Assembly (NCBI GenBank): GCA_910574455.1
Contig: CAJSYZ010000003.1
Span: 1,736,001-1,800,000, forward strand
Direction of reading: 5' to 3'
DNA: 64,000 bases
From: Trichaptum fuscoviolaceum
Taxonomy: Eukaryota > Basidiomycota > Agaricomycetes > Hymenochaetales > Trichaptaceae
Below are positions 13,670 to 26,528 of this stretch, piece after piece. The notes under the pieces are model-generated. The model searched no databases. It saw only the letters and a list, made by a program, of their open reading frames with translations, and had not been told where the DNA came from. Every line of letters starts with the position of its first letter. Positions within the stretch are counted from its first letter, which is position 1. Position numbers and translations under genes: made by a program.

Positions 13670-13891
13670 ATTTTCGCCTTCAAAGTTTTACGGGACATTC
13701 GGCCGCCAGATTCAGAAGTTGAGTAGTAAGCGAACTTGAACTTCAGTGATAGACGCCGAAAAGGCGCCCATAATTAACCTATTCTTTTTGCATTCTTACT
13801 CTGCCACTTTCTTCCTTCCTCCTGGATCTTTGATCGACCGACCCGAGAGCATAAGCCAGCAAAGTATCTGTCCGGTATACTACCCTCCGAC
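13670..13891. promoter_or_regulatory. Divergent promoter MTFP1-like / TAD2
   Basis: Only 222 bp separate the two start codons, so both promoters must lie here. The TAD2 side is pyrimidine-rich. No TATA box or known operator is recognisable. Confidence 0.5.
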
Positions 13892-14821
<930 letters not shown>

Positions 14822-15692
14822 AGACTCATTACTGATATTCGGAGAGCAACTCAATCCACTAGTCTTGTGTCCAAGCCAGACATCGCTTTCATATATGCCT
14901 GCCGTGGTAGCCCAGCGCTAAGCAGCCTGGTCTGGCTACGAGACGACTATCAAACTACTCGCTCACAACGCGTTCAAAGAGAGGCCTTACATGCTAAGCA
15001 TCTGTGGTTCTCGCAAAATAACGATCAACGCACTAGGCTCACGCTGCTTGAGTGCTTTGAATTCCTTGAATTCCTCATCAAAATACCAGGGATGCGGAAT
15101 TGCGCGCAGCCTGGTCTAGCTGCCAAGTGGGAAGAGTTAGAAGGACGAGCCTAGCCTTCTCTAGACCATATCTATTGGAATTCCTTGGATCTACTGATCC
15201 TATCTCCGTGTTTCTTCCTATGTACAAGTATAGTGTTATTGACAGATGCAACAAATCTTTCATACATTCGCCTGACTTACTGGAACCGAGCAATGTGCAT
15301 TTCCACATTCGTAGCGTGTCCGAATTATAATAAAACTCTGTGCACGACCAAGCATAGATGTTCATATTATACAACGCCAGATACGTTCTCTACTAATTAC
15401 ACGACAAACATCCAGATACAAGATACAATATACGACTGATTTTCTCGCCAAAAATAAGTATGTAGGAAGCCGTTAGCTGTGAGCTCCGTAAGTACAAACA
15501 ATGGGAGAGAGAATGGATGATGCGAATGACGCTAGAACAATTTAAGGGCAGAAACAATGAGTATACATAGCCGATGAAAAAGCACACGTGCCAGAAGCCT
15601 CGGGACGCCACAGGGAGAATTCGAAGGGCGAGAAGAGTGGGCATGGGATGTAAGTACTTGATATTGCCTTGCTTCGTTCCCCATGCGACAAA
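14822..15692. other. Convergent intergenic region, no gene seen
   Basis: This lies between the stop codons of TAD2 and the JmjC gene. It should contain both 3' ends. The phrase gcagcctggtct occurs twice (near 14926 and 15104) and a short hairpin with arms agaagg/ccttct lies near 15138-15160. Open frames are short and not convincing. Confidence 0.6.
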
Positions 15693-18600
15693 TTATGATT
15701 CCATAGAGTTTTTTCCGTCCGCTTCGTTTCCATTTGCTTTTGACTCTATCGTATAGTGACCGGCGAGTGCATCTCGCTGTCCATCAAGATAATTGCCTTC
15801 TTCCGGATCCTGCCTGGGCTGGGGTTCGTGGTTCTCGATGACTGTGCTGGGCTCTGATGGCGGGCTCAACGTCTCCTCCGTACCCGATCGGCTTGCGTCT
15901 GCGTCCACTTCCATATTCGAGTCCTCTTTCTCCCTCCCATTCTCGTCCGCAATCGCGATCTCTCCGGCGTTAGCAATTTCCTCCCTTTCGTCGCCAATAC
16001 CCCACTTCTCCTTGTTCTGCTGCAGCTGCTTCCTGCAGGACAGCCATGCATACCACATCATTGTCCTCAACTGCAGCACATCCTCCTTCCACGCCATAGA
16101 CTGGTTCTGGTCTCTAAATTCCTCGGTCAAGCGCTCACAGCGCTCGATATTGTCTGGGCTCACGAAGTCGCACGCGACCTTAACGCAATCCGCGAGGTTC
16201 AGCACCTGATGTGCACACCCTGCGGGTATGAACACCGCTTCACCGGGTCTCTGATACATCCTATAGCTCTTCACCCCAAACTCATCGAAGAGTTGCTGGC
16301 GTAATAAAGCATCCAAGTAGAACAGCTGTGCGTGGATCGGATCGTTCTGGAACTTGCCCTTGAAGTGCTTCCTGAGGAACTGCCGAATAAGCGGGGAGTC
16401 CTCTGCGCGGAAGATGTCCCAGGCAGCCGATCCGGGCGCTCCATCGGGCGTCTGCTCGGCATGTAACATTATGTTCACGGCATCCGCCATATCCATATGC
16501 AACCGCGTCGAGCCTTTGCTCCCCGGCTCGTCTTTCGATGCGAACGCGTTATACATCTTGGGACCTGTACCAAATGCAGCGTGTTCAGTTGATGGATCGT
16601 CAGATTGTCAGATAAAGAAATAAGATGGGAAGACGTATTTGATGTGAATGGCAGAGCAGAAAATAATCAGATGACGAGACTGACCGAGGTCTGGCATGAT
16701 CGTGTTGCTCGGGAAATGCGAAGATATGTTCATCGCACCGTCCCGTCGGGTGTAACTAGGAACAGGGACTGCGCGACTGAAATCTTCATACAACTCCGGA
16801 AACGCCGTTTTGAAGTCCGTCGAGGGAGGCCAGTCCTAAAGAGATGAAATCGAAGTAAACAATGAGAATCAGACCCACGACATGCTTGATGAATTGATTT
16901 CACGGGCATTTCCCCTCCCCGAAGGAGCAGCCGAACAGAGGGAATGCGAGACAAATTTGTGACTCACCTTCAGCTTCCAGCATTCCGTCCTCCCCTCATA
17001 TTTGCCGAACCACTCGAAGAAGTCCCCCACAGTCACGCGCTTATTAGTGTCCAGCTGACACTCCAATATTATGCAAGCCTGCGAGCCGTATTTTGCCTTG
17101 AAGTATTCAGGCGTCCACTCGATTTGGAAACGTCCCAACAAGCCTGTCACTACCAGCGGCACGCCCTTCGCCCAAAGTGCAGAGAATGCAGCTTCCGTCA
17201 GGCTATCGCCTGTGTAGTAAGGAACGGGCCACGTTGGAAGCGACGACGACGTAGCCGAAACAGGTGGTAAAGATGAGGCAGAAGAGGAGGCGGAGGAGAG
17301 GGATGGCGGAACGGGATCTGCCACAAGTGTGCAAACACCATCGTCATTCCCTTCGGAAGAAGAGACCTTCGAGGAAGTACTACTTGACGACAAATTGGCT
17401 GGCTGTGCGTTGTCGATGGTCGAAGACAACGGATTAGCGCTGGCTATAACCACGCTGTTTGTCGTATCGGTCGGCGGATCGACGGTGGTCCTATTCGATT
17501 CTCTTTTAGCGCCAATACCCACACCACTATCTGCAAGAGCGTCCGCTCCAACTGCAAATTGACTTTGCCCCTGATTATCTCCACTTTCGATCCTCCCCTC
17601 CCGCTTGACTTCCGCAGATGAACTAGCCACAGTCCCTTCACTTCCCACTGTCGAGTCGCCCTTACTGTTCCGTTCATCGCCTTCCTCCTCTTTCGAATTC
17701 ACATCGGCGTTCTTTCCAACGAGCTGTTCCATCTCGCTCACGGAATCATCCAGTTCCTTTTGGAGAAACCTCGATACAGGGTTGAAGGAAGCGATAGTAT
17801 GCTCTGTCCGTCTTGCGCAGGAGAGGAAAAATGGGTTTGCTTGAGCATGACGCTCTCGTCGTACGACAACTTCTTGTTTGTTTGGATCTGACGTTAGTTC
17901 GTGTATCGTCTTGTAACATTGTCCGCAGGCCTCCCGCCCACAATGTCGGCACATCCAGGTGCTTGAAAATAAGGACGTCATGCACGTGTCTATGGACAGA
18001 TTAATATCCTCTTCATGTCTCATGACTTGTTTACATACCGCAAGTGGCGCGAACGTCCGTTTCACGTGGCCGTCGAACAACGTTAGTTTGTTTCAGATGA
18101 CACTGTTCCTTCTTCAGATGCGGAAGCAAAGCCCTCGCTACAGTAGCCTGTAGGAAATTAATTTAAGGATACGTGAGATTGGCGTCTCGAAGTTGATCAA
18201 GAGAATCCCGCACCATAGTTCGCTTCACATGCCATTCTTGTAATTCGACGTTCCATCGTTCCGGCAAGTTCATTTTCACGGCATCGGCCTTCGTCGAATC
18301 CATGAAGCTTACAGCAACCAAGGTCTTGTTCTCATTCCTTAGAAGGATGCGGATACCTTGAAATCGGCAGGTATCGCCGGCCCAACGGCGCGTACAACTC
18401 ACGCATCGAGGAAATTCATCGGTCTTGTACCGATTCGACATGCACCGTGCATACTGCAGCTCAGGTGTGAGCACGGGTTTCGAGTGCGGAGCCTGAATCA
18501 TTGCTATGAGCATAGGAGGTTGCACTGCTTGCATACTGAGCGAGGCATAGGGGCCAACGGGCATGATGCCAACGCCAAAGCCGACGTATCCAAATGGCAG

Positions 18601-20672
18601 TGCGGCATGGCCATCTGAGGCTGGAAGATGTCCGAACGCGCCTATACATTACAGTAGTCAGCCGATGTTGGCAAGTAATGTGTTATTAATGAACATCAAC
18701 GTACGTCCGTCCGCTTTGTCTTTTCCTTTGCTGGTTGCAGAGGACTGTGACGAAGAGCCGGAGGTACTACCTGAAGGTGAGAGTCCACATAATACGGAAG
18801 GCCGATCATGTGGATAGCGGGCACGGTAAATAGCAATGTCAGTATAGTTAGATGGTGTTCTGAAGCGTCAGCAACAGCAAAGCACGCACTACCTGCGTTC
18901 ATGTCGACATCTTGTTCATTGCGCTTCTTGGGAGGGTTCGCCCTCTTTCCATTCTTCTCCGACGCTGTAATGATCGTCATGAGGAGTATGTTAGTAAAAG
19001 AAGTCCACTCTGCAATGCCATATGAAGAATGAGACAGAGTGGATATAAGATATCCTTTTTAGGAAATTATACAGGCCACACTGAACTTTAGCAGCGGAAG
19101 CGTATTTGACTCACCACCAGTTGAACCACCCGTGACCCTCTTCGTCCGTGGCTTTTTGGCTTTAGGTGAATCGTCGGTGCTGCCTCCCAGTTTCGTCGCC
19201 GTGGTCGAAGGGATTGGCTTGGGTGAGACTGGGCTCACAACCTCTTCGGCGGATGCGGTAGTATATGAACGTTTCCGTTCGAATTGATCCTGTGGTGGCG
19301 GCTGCGGGGAAGGGAGAAAGTGATGGTAGGGATGAGGATACGAAATGTGAGCCTGCGTCGATGCAGGAGAGGGAAGAGAATATACTATGGGTACCATATA
19401 CGGCCCTTGTACATACTGCGTTAGAGGCGCTGGTGCGGGCATGGTGGGGCGCGTGTGTTTCGCCGCAATACGCACTGATGCACGTTCTGACGACTGATAT
19501 ACTGTACTTTCGTCAATAAAGCCCATTTCTCTATAAAGTATTGGACTCACGCGAGTGCTCAGCTAAATGACCCATATCTAGGAGGTAAAGGGAGAGGATG
19601 GAGTAAGCGTGGTCCACCGTGACTGGCACGGAAGCAAAATAAAGTGGCAATCGGCAGTTGCCGAAAGGGTTAATTTGCGTACGCGAAACCACACGTGGGA
19701 AAGAAGAGGGGGGAAGCAACTTGAAGCTTAAACCTTCGCGGTGAGGTTCTCTTCCGCGAGAGCATTAAACAAAACAAAATTCACGGCGGCTCACCATCCT
19801 GGCTATTCCCTCCCCCGCTCATTGTCAACGGCGGCGCGCTCCCCATCGTTCGCGATGGGTAGAGCGCTATTTGGCCGCGTAGGGGCGTATGAACATGCGG
19901 CCCGAACATAGCCGGCGCCGGCGGAGGACTAGTCTGCAGACACTGCGAGGAAGACTCGTGCGGCACAGGTCCGAGACCAACACTGTGCCCACGCCCGTAT
20001 TGGGCATGGGCGGCAGATTGTAACGGTGGGGCGGCCCAGCTCATCGATGGCAGCGTGGGCGTTGCGGGTTGCTTCATTTCGTACAGCGAGCCTGTATGCG
20101 GGTACGTCGCGTGATTGCCGTTGGCAGGGTGAAAGGCTGAGCCGCAGCCGCATTCAAACGCATCGGAGAAGGGGCGGGAAGATGGAAGAAGAGCGGGTTG
20201 GTTCTATGAGCATTGCACATTGTAGCTGAAGATAGCCATCAGACGTACCAGATGAACTCTGCCTTCCTGGGGATGACGGCAGACCCGGAAGTACACGCGC
20301 AGCCCCGTAATGGTCAGACCCGTTCGAAGCTCCTTTAGATGAGTCCCAACTGGCCGCTCGAAGGTGATATTGCGCTTGCTGCTGTCCGTCATATGTCTGT
20401 CGCGGCGGTGAGTTCTCATAGTTGTGCGGGCTCGAAAGTGTGTCGTCTGCTGCAGGCCGTGAGGCGCTCATATGCACTACGGGTGGCAGAGTACAGTCCG
20501 GCGGCCCTGGGCCGTCTGCCGCCCTCTCGATCATTGCGAAACCTGGCAGCACATTTGTCTGTCTGCGTTCGCTCGGAATTGGCTTGAGACGGTGAATAGG
20601 TTCCGGACCCCCGACCGGGTTGAGGAGGTCTGTAATGCGAGTAGGCGGGTGGACTGTCTCTTGCGAGTACAT
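15693..20672 (-). CDS. KDM3-type JmjC histone demethylase
   Basis: complement(join(15693..16564,16685..16835,16968..17989,18039..18147,18214..18641,18705..18770,18893..18964,19115..19501,19551..19577,19795..20136,20249..20672)), 1299 aa. The N-terminal half is disordered and holds RITDLLNP near residue 12. A Cys-rich zinc finger at ~617-645 (ATCDTC...CRHCGREACGQCY) matches the KDM3/JHDM2 finger. The C-terminal JmjC domain has WPVPYYTGDSLTEAAFSALW, the Fe/2OG ligands HxD (H1032, D1034 in LHMDMADAVN) and a distal His (H1128, IPAGCAHQV). Such enzymes remove methyl groups from H3K9. The 5' part is less sure: the 217-bp gap at 19578-19794 may be an intron or the promoter of a shorter gene starting at 19575, and the acceptor 20137 could instead be 20092 (same phase). 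Confidence 0.82.
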
Positions 20673-22960
20673 CCCAAAGATCGCCTACTGGGCGCAATAT
20701 GCGCTGTGTCCAGCACCTTGACTCGTCGGAAGCCCTAAGCAATCGAAAATTCTTCCCGATATTGGCAGGCGTGAGGAAAGGAGGAAGGCGAAGTAAAAAG
20801 AGAGGTTGCAAGGTACTTTAATCCGTTGGTCCCGAAGATTGTCGCGGAGTTCGAACTGCATACCACGTGCCAGTCGAGTAAAGTAAGGTCCTCGAACACC
20901 GCATCAATTGCCTCCCGCGGCGATCGAGATTTAACTTTTCAATATTTTGGTTTTAATTTGGCTGGTATAATATTGCTGGGGTCCTGTGCTTTCTTGATAA
21001 CACTCATCATGTTCGGTTTCAGCGCCCACAGTCTTTGCCCCAAAACCCTTTCTTATGCGTTCAGTTCCTCATCTCGCTGAGATGAGATGTGCAGTTGCCT
21101 TGCGCTCTCTCGCGGTCTCCTTTTCATAAAAGTTCCGATGACGCTTCAGGCAATCTTCAGGAGCAAACATGACAACCATCGCAGCATACGAGCTTTCTAT
21201 TTGAGCACGAAGCACTGCATCTGATAGATGAACCCAGGATAGCAAGAATGGGGATTTACGTATCGCTCCGACGCTCCGACACATGCGGATGGCGACTTTA
21301 TCTCAGGTTGTTCTGCGAGCAATTACTCTGCATTGTATCTCCGCGCGCCTTCTCGTTATCATCTCACCATAGCCAACTCAGGCTGAGTTTCGAATCCAAT
21401 CCACACAGACGGTAAATTCATCTCCCAATGAACGAAGAAGCTCCTGCTTCTCGGAGATACCCAGACGGAGATGTATACTGGGTGGGTGCAGTGCCAAAGA
21501 TGCCAAGGCACATTTAGAAGAATAGCTTCAAGCTTCTCCGCTTGAACAATTGCATTTTGCATTTGCTTTCACATGAAAGGGGCGGGGCGTATACTGCCTG
21601 CCTGTATTGACCAGGCCTTCTGATGTGCGTATATCAACTCTCAGTCTATCTACCTTCTTTATTGACTCGCGGAGCTTGATTTTACCCACTTCAGATCTAA
21701 TTGTCCATGCGAGGTTACTTTGACCGTTATGGCGCAGTTAGAAGCGCTTCTCTAGAACCGCCGTGCTGGTACCCACAGTCCAAATTAGTGGACCGCCGAT
21801 CCTACGTTAAAGGAAAACTTCTATGTTAAGCGTACAGAGTGGACATAGCCGACATCAGCAGGGCCCCCTTTCCTCATGTCCACCAGCCAGCAAGAGATTC
21901 AAGTTGTTCTCAACATCGCCTAAAGCTTTCAATAATCTCGGGTAAAGGGAAAGCCCTGGAGAGATGGGGGAGGGGGGAAAGGGGGGAAGGGGGGGGACCA
22001 TCATTTCAGTTCACTTTTCTCTGGTATCCCGGACAGGCTGACTAATAATTTCTTTTCGACCAGAGTCTGAGTTCTGACTCTATGATTGATTGACAGGATG
22101 ATTACATCTCCGAGTCGCCATTGACTAGAAGTTTTATTGCGGACCGGACTACTGCGAAAGGCGTCTTAAACTGAACCAGTATCTGTCTTTTTGGAAATTT
22201 AGATTACAACTGGCATGCCATTCCTGGTCATCCATCTTGGAACACCCTATCCTATAGGCTTTGTACATACGCTATATACGATGTTACGGTATGATCATCG
22301 ATGAATCAAGTACATTATCTCAGTCGGCTTCGCCACAGGGGTGCTGCAGCAAGATGTACAGCGGTCCTCAGAACTTACCGTGATTAGCAGCGCCCTAATA
22401 AAGTGAAAATTTGTCCAGAAAAGATCTGCACACTATGATCTTGAACCTGAGGACTTCATCGGCAGACTCCACTAAAAGTATACATTCCGAGCTGGCACGA
22501 ACTTTACTTTTCGTACTGATCAAGGATTCGCTATGTGAATGAGGCCTATCATTAACACATTATAAAAAGCAACAAATGGCGCACCAGGAAGACTGCTAAA
22601 TGGGATCTGCCATGTCGGTGCATTTCACTTTGAGTCTTCTTCGTTGGATCCGACTTTACATTACATCTCGCGGGTTTGTCACCTGGCCGTAGTCCAACAA
22701 CTTGTCTCCATATACCTTGTCAAAGACTAAATCAGACTAACCTAAGAAGTCTACATGTCTTCTTCAGATATATGTATGCATAAAGACGCCTGCAGGCGAT
22801 AGGCTGAGATAAGTCAACCCAGTGGAGGATTACACTTTCGCGGAGGCATAGCCGAGATCGACACCAGTCGCACGTCATGACTGTGCAGAGTGCAGAGAAG
22901 TGTCTATCGGATTGGATGCTATCAAGTAGTGTACACAGTGCTGATAATAATGATACAAGG
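20673..22960. other. Intergenic, no gene seen
   Basis: This 2.3 kb separates the JmjC gene start from the PPR-like gene end. Open frames are short and lack domains or good splice chains. A very G-rich tract stands out and is listed separately. The JmjC promoter is expected near 20673-21000. Confidence 0.6.
21966..21997 (+). other. G-run tract, potential G-quadruplex
   Basis: Four consecutive runs of 5, 6, 6 and 9 G are separated by 1-3 A. This fits the classic four-run quadruplex pattern on the + strand. It lies far from any coding exon, about 1.3 kb upstream of the JmjC gene. Confidence 0.7.
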
Positions 22961-25810
22961 TCAGACGTTCGAGATAAGAGTGTTTTTCGCCGGTCGCCTC
23001 CCCTTGAACCTTCGTACCGGAAGGCCACGGGTCTTGTTTGTTTGGACGCGATGCACAGAAATCCGGTACTTCGTCACCCGTTTGAACAGCTGAGGCCCAG
23101 GTGGCACGCTATTAGGGGTTCCACTCGGCGGAGACATTCGTTTTCCTATCAAGTACCTCCTGAATCGCAAGGGGACCTCGACCCCCGCATCATGCATCGC
23201 AAAGACGACCTCCTCCAGCCGCAGGTCGTCCAGCGAGCCACCGCCCACTCCCCCAAGCTTCATGAACCGCTCCTGTGCGCGTCGATGCAGCCGCCGCCAT
23301 TTTGCGGGACTCAGGCTCGTGTCCCGTGCCTGGTCGTGCGGCACGCTCTCGAAAAGCTCAAGTGCGGCGTTGAAGAACCGCGCATCTGGCACAGGGGGGC
23401 GAATGACTTTCGAGTAGATTCGGACAGCATGGTTCCGCGTGACAGCCATAAGCTGGTCAAACACATCACGACCTCCGCGTCGCATCGATCGCATGAGTTG
23501 GATACCCAGCTCCCGCGCAGCGAGGCGACGCTCTACTGAACGAAGAGCGTCTGGGTTGGGATTATGAACCGCCTGTTTCTCCGACGTCATTTCCTTCACC
23601 GTAAGAACAAACCAGGCCCAGCCTACGACGCCGCCCTTGCTTTTCGGCTTCCACTCAGCATCTAAGCTGCTAAGATGTCCTAACCGGAAGCCTTTGCGGC
23701 CTTCTGCGGAATAGCACTGCATCATAATCGTATACGCGCTGATCGGGAGGCACCAGGGTTTCATCGTATTGCTTGACAAGCTGGGGTCCCAGCTCAGCGC
23801 TTCAGCTTGTTTCGCTAGGATCCACACGCGCTCGGCGAGTCCGGTTTTACCCGCTTTGCATAATGCATTGAGTACGGCGTTGAAGAACTGCGGGCCTAGC
23901 TCGACAGCGCGCTCTAGGCTTTTGCGCCTGTTCGGTTTGATCATATCGCGTTGTTGTTGTCGCCCCTCTTCGGTTGTGGCGGGATGATCGATGATGTGCA
24001 ATTCTGGAAGGATACGGAAAAGAAGCGGTATGACGGCGGAGGGCCTTCCAGTTGAGGTTAAGTGCATTATATAGGTTGTGAGTGTAGATTTGTTGGTTTG
24101 CAGAAGAGTCGTAGGGGAGAGAGACGAGGGGTCAATGGCATCAAAAATTTCGTTCTTAATGCTCTTGATATTGACGAGTTTAGCATCTTTATGAGTTACG
24201 TCAACCGGCTTCGCAACTACATCTTTGTACAGCGGATTTTGAGCCAGTAGTTGGAGGGTCTGCAGCGTCAAGTCATCCCGTTCAAGCAGGGTACCGGTTC
24301 GGAGAAGGATATTGTAGGTGGTGATGTCGGGGGCGTTCCCACCGCCAAGAAGTACCATATAATTCAATATACCGCTTCCTAGTCGAGGTGATGCCTTATA
24401 ACGAAGCGCGTAATGTAGCAAGGAGTTGTATGAGTATCGATCGAGGATGGGTAACCTTGTCCATTCGTGGTTAGCGTGCTTAGCTACAGGAAGGCGCTTC
24501 AACAGATCCTCCAGAACCTCGTCAAAATATTCGCGAGCATTTCTGTAGATCCACTTTGACTTTCTCCTTGTCCACACTTTCACCAAAGGCTCTCCAGGGA
24601 AAGCGGTGAGAAGACTGATCAGCTTCGAGAGTTGTGGGTAAGGCAAGAGACGTTCGTGCAACAAGCCGGCTATCAGTGCAAGGGCCTGAGCAGCTTCGTC
24701 AAAGGATGGTCGGAGAGCCTGTGGATCTGGCAGAGCACCACCAAAGGTTACTGCTTCGATAGTATCCAATGTTTGTTTCAGGGTACTTGCTTCAGGCAAC
24801 AATACCTCACCCCCATTCGCATCGAAATTGTTTTTGATAAGAGGCCACGTATCGACGTCAGGAGGCTTCTCAGTTCGATCGTCAGAGGGATTCGAGGCCT
24901 GTGCCCGGCGAAGCTGCCATTGCTTCACAAGAAATGCGAACAAGAAGCTCACGACGATGATTTCCCCCTGCAGCAGACACGCATCAATGAGTTGTTGAAA
25001 CATCTGCCGTGCGCGGTGCTTGTGATACTGCTTAGCCGCAAAGAACAGCTGCATGGCGAGGCGGGTGCTCTTGGATTGCACTGAGCCGGAGTTGATGCGA
25101 ATGGGCTTTCCAGGCGTGACTCCCAGGCGGAAAGGCGTACGTTCTCGTGCCGCCTGCATTTGTGCACGGAGCCCCTCGTCCTTGATGACAGCCATGTCGG
25201 TTTGGCAGAGAGCAGCAGTAAGAGTCTCCATTGTCCGGCCATTCACTTGTACACCCGCACGAATCATGTCATGAGCGAACTTCCCCGCTTTAACGGCCAA
25301 GCCCCGTCGAATGAGCCCGTGAATGAGACAGTGCATTGACAAACGCGGCGAGACCGCCTGCCCAAAGTCAATCGCCACTTTCTGTAGTGCGTATAAGTTC
25401 GGTGCTGTTCCTCGCTTGTATTGCTTTACGGATTCTTGTAAGGACTTAATGATAAGGTATGCTTCGGGTGAGCCAGGTTGCTGAACAGACAGGCGGACAG
25501 CGTGTGCCGCCGCTCGCGATAGTTTGGCAGTAGTCTGTGTAACAGAATCATTTGAGGAGTTATTTTGGAAATTTGAAGGGCTTTGAATCTCCTCGATGGT
25601 CAGAGATGAGGGTAAGACGGATGTGCTTCGGAACGCTGTCGATACGATATTGGACGCAATAGACGTGAACCTTTCCTTCCTCAAAGCTCTCACCACCTCT
25701 TGTCTCAGCACCGTAGCTGTTGAGAGTCTCTGTGTTCGTGCCCTCACATTTCCCGTGAACTTTGGCCATCCTCGAAGAACATTGACCGTTGATGGCCAAA
25801 TGCTTTGCAT
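22961..25810 (-). CDS. PPR-like mitochondrial protein
   Basis: One uninterrupted coding exon of 949 aa. The start ATG at 25810 opens an Arg/Ser/Thr-rich, acid-free N-terminus (MQSIWPSTVNVLRGWPKF, then many Arg), a typical mitochondrial targeting peptide. The body is helical with pentatricopeptide-like units such as YNSLLHYALRYKASPRLGSG, PDITTYNILLRTGTLLERDD and FFNAVLNALCKAGKTGLAER. The C-terminus is Arg/Lys-rich. PPR proteins bind organellar RNA; the target cannot be told from sequence. The lack of introns in a 2.85 kb reading frame contrasts with its neighbours. A perfect 55-bp intron lies just upstream in the leader. Confidence 0.8.
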   Translation of the reverse strand: MQSIWPSTVNVLRGWPKFTGNVRARTQRLSTATVLRQEVVRALRKERFTSIASNIVSTAFRSTSVLPSSLTIEEIQSPSNFQNNSSNDSVTQTTAKLSRAAAHAVRLSVQQPGSPEAYLIIKSLQESVKQYKRGTAPNLYALQKVAIDFGQAVSPRLSMHCLIHGLIRRGLAVKAGKFAHDMIRAGVQVNGRTMETLTAALCQTDMAVIKDEGLRAQMQAARERTPFRLGVTPGKPIRINSGSVQSKSTRLAMQLFFAAKQYHKHRARQMFQQLIDACLLQGEIIVVSFLFAFLVKQWQLRRAQASNPSDDRTEKPPDVDTWPLIKNNFDANGGEVLLPEASTLKQTLDTIEAVTFGGALPDPQALRPSFDEAAQALALIAGLLHERLLPYPQLSKLISLLTAFPGEPLVKVWTRRKSKWIYRNAREYFDEVLEDLLKRLPVAKHANHEWTRLPILDRYSYNSLLHYALRYKASPRLGSGILNYMVLLGGGNAPDITTYNILLRTGTLLERDDLTLQTLQLLAQNPLYKDVVAKPVDVTHKDAKLVNIKSIKNEIFDAIDPSSLSPTTLLQTNKSTLTTYIMHLTSTGRPSAVIPLLFRILPELHIIDHPATTEEGRQQQRDMIKPNRRKSLERAVELGPQFFNAVLNALCKAGKTGLAERVWILAKQAEALSWDPSLSSNTMKPWCLPISAYTIMMQCYSAEGRKGFRLGHLSSLDAEWKPKSKGGVVGWAWFVLTVKEMTSEKQAVHNPNPDALRSVERRLAARELGIQLMRSMRRGGRDVFDQLMAVTRNHAVRIYSKVIRPPVPDARFFNAALELFESVPHDQARDTSLSPAKWRRLHRRAQERFMKLGGVGGGSLDDLRLEEVVFAMHDAGVEVPLRFRRYLIGKRMSPPSGTPNSVPPGPQLFKRVTKYRISVHRVQTNKTRGLPVRRFKGRRPAKNTLISNV

Positions 25811-26528
25811 GTGTCTGGCATTGCACTGAAATTTCGGTCGAATTAGCTTCCTTTCGTCAAAAGTATCGCTACCCACTTACCCAACCCGGAGCACGAACAG
25901 CTGCACTCAGATTGGCGGGTTCAGCGCAAGATTTCTGTCTTCAATGCTTTCAAGAAGTAATTAGTCGTTCAACTTTACCAAAATTCATGTCTCAGTGACA
26001 AACAAAGCCAAATACACATCCAGAAGAATATTAATGGCAATTTTTCCGTTCTCTTCTCTTACAATCACAAGTCATCGACCTGAAGCTTTATCCATATATC
26101 TATGTGAGTGTTGCACATTCACCAAGCTTATTGTCTTCATAAGATGATCTCAATAATAATTCCGAGCGGGGGGAATTTTACACCTCCAGTCCTCTGTGCG
26201 CCTAGCAAGTCACCTCGTTTTGAGGTGGTTTGCAACGGGTGTGCGAAGGACGTTCTCTGCAATGTGTTCTTTTGTCTATAGTTACTCTGACCCTTTCTAG
26301 ACTCATCTTCATCTGTCTCTGGTCACGAACATACTAATAACCAAATTCTGTTTTCCAGGATCACTAACTTGAAAGCGCTGCTGGACCGAGTAAATCAATG
26401 TAAATGTGTTTCTATGAACTGTGCTGTGATTCTATAAACCATAAAATGCAACGAATATATGACCATAATGTATATGTGGTATCTGGAACTCATACTTTTC
26501 TATTCATACGTGCGAAGTAACGGAAGAT
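25811..26528. promoter_or_regulatory. PPR gene leader with 5'UTR intron, and spacer
   Basis: On the - strand, bases 25880 down to 25826 form a 55-bp intron with donor gtaagt, branch-like ctaattc and acceptor tttcag. It sits 15 bp before the PPR gene ATG, so it is best read as a leader intron. The remainder (25881-26528) carries the PPR promoter and the 3' region of the carrier gene; no other gene is seen. Confidence 0.6.

Noticed and set aside
15793..16209. + strand frame opposite the JmjC exon
   Set aside because: The - strand carries the conserved JmjC C-terminal part, so this is a shadow.
20154..20250. Reading the first JmjC exon through to its in-frame stop at 20154
   Set aside because: A strong donor gtacgt lies at 20248 and downstream in-phase sequence continues after an acceptor, so read-through is less likely than splicing.
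25810..25876. Extension of the PPR-like protein upstream to 25876
   Set aside because: The extension would start at GTG and lies inside a perfect 55-bp intron; the ATG at 25810 gives a good targeting peptide.
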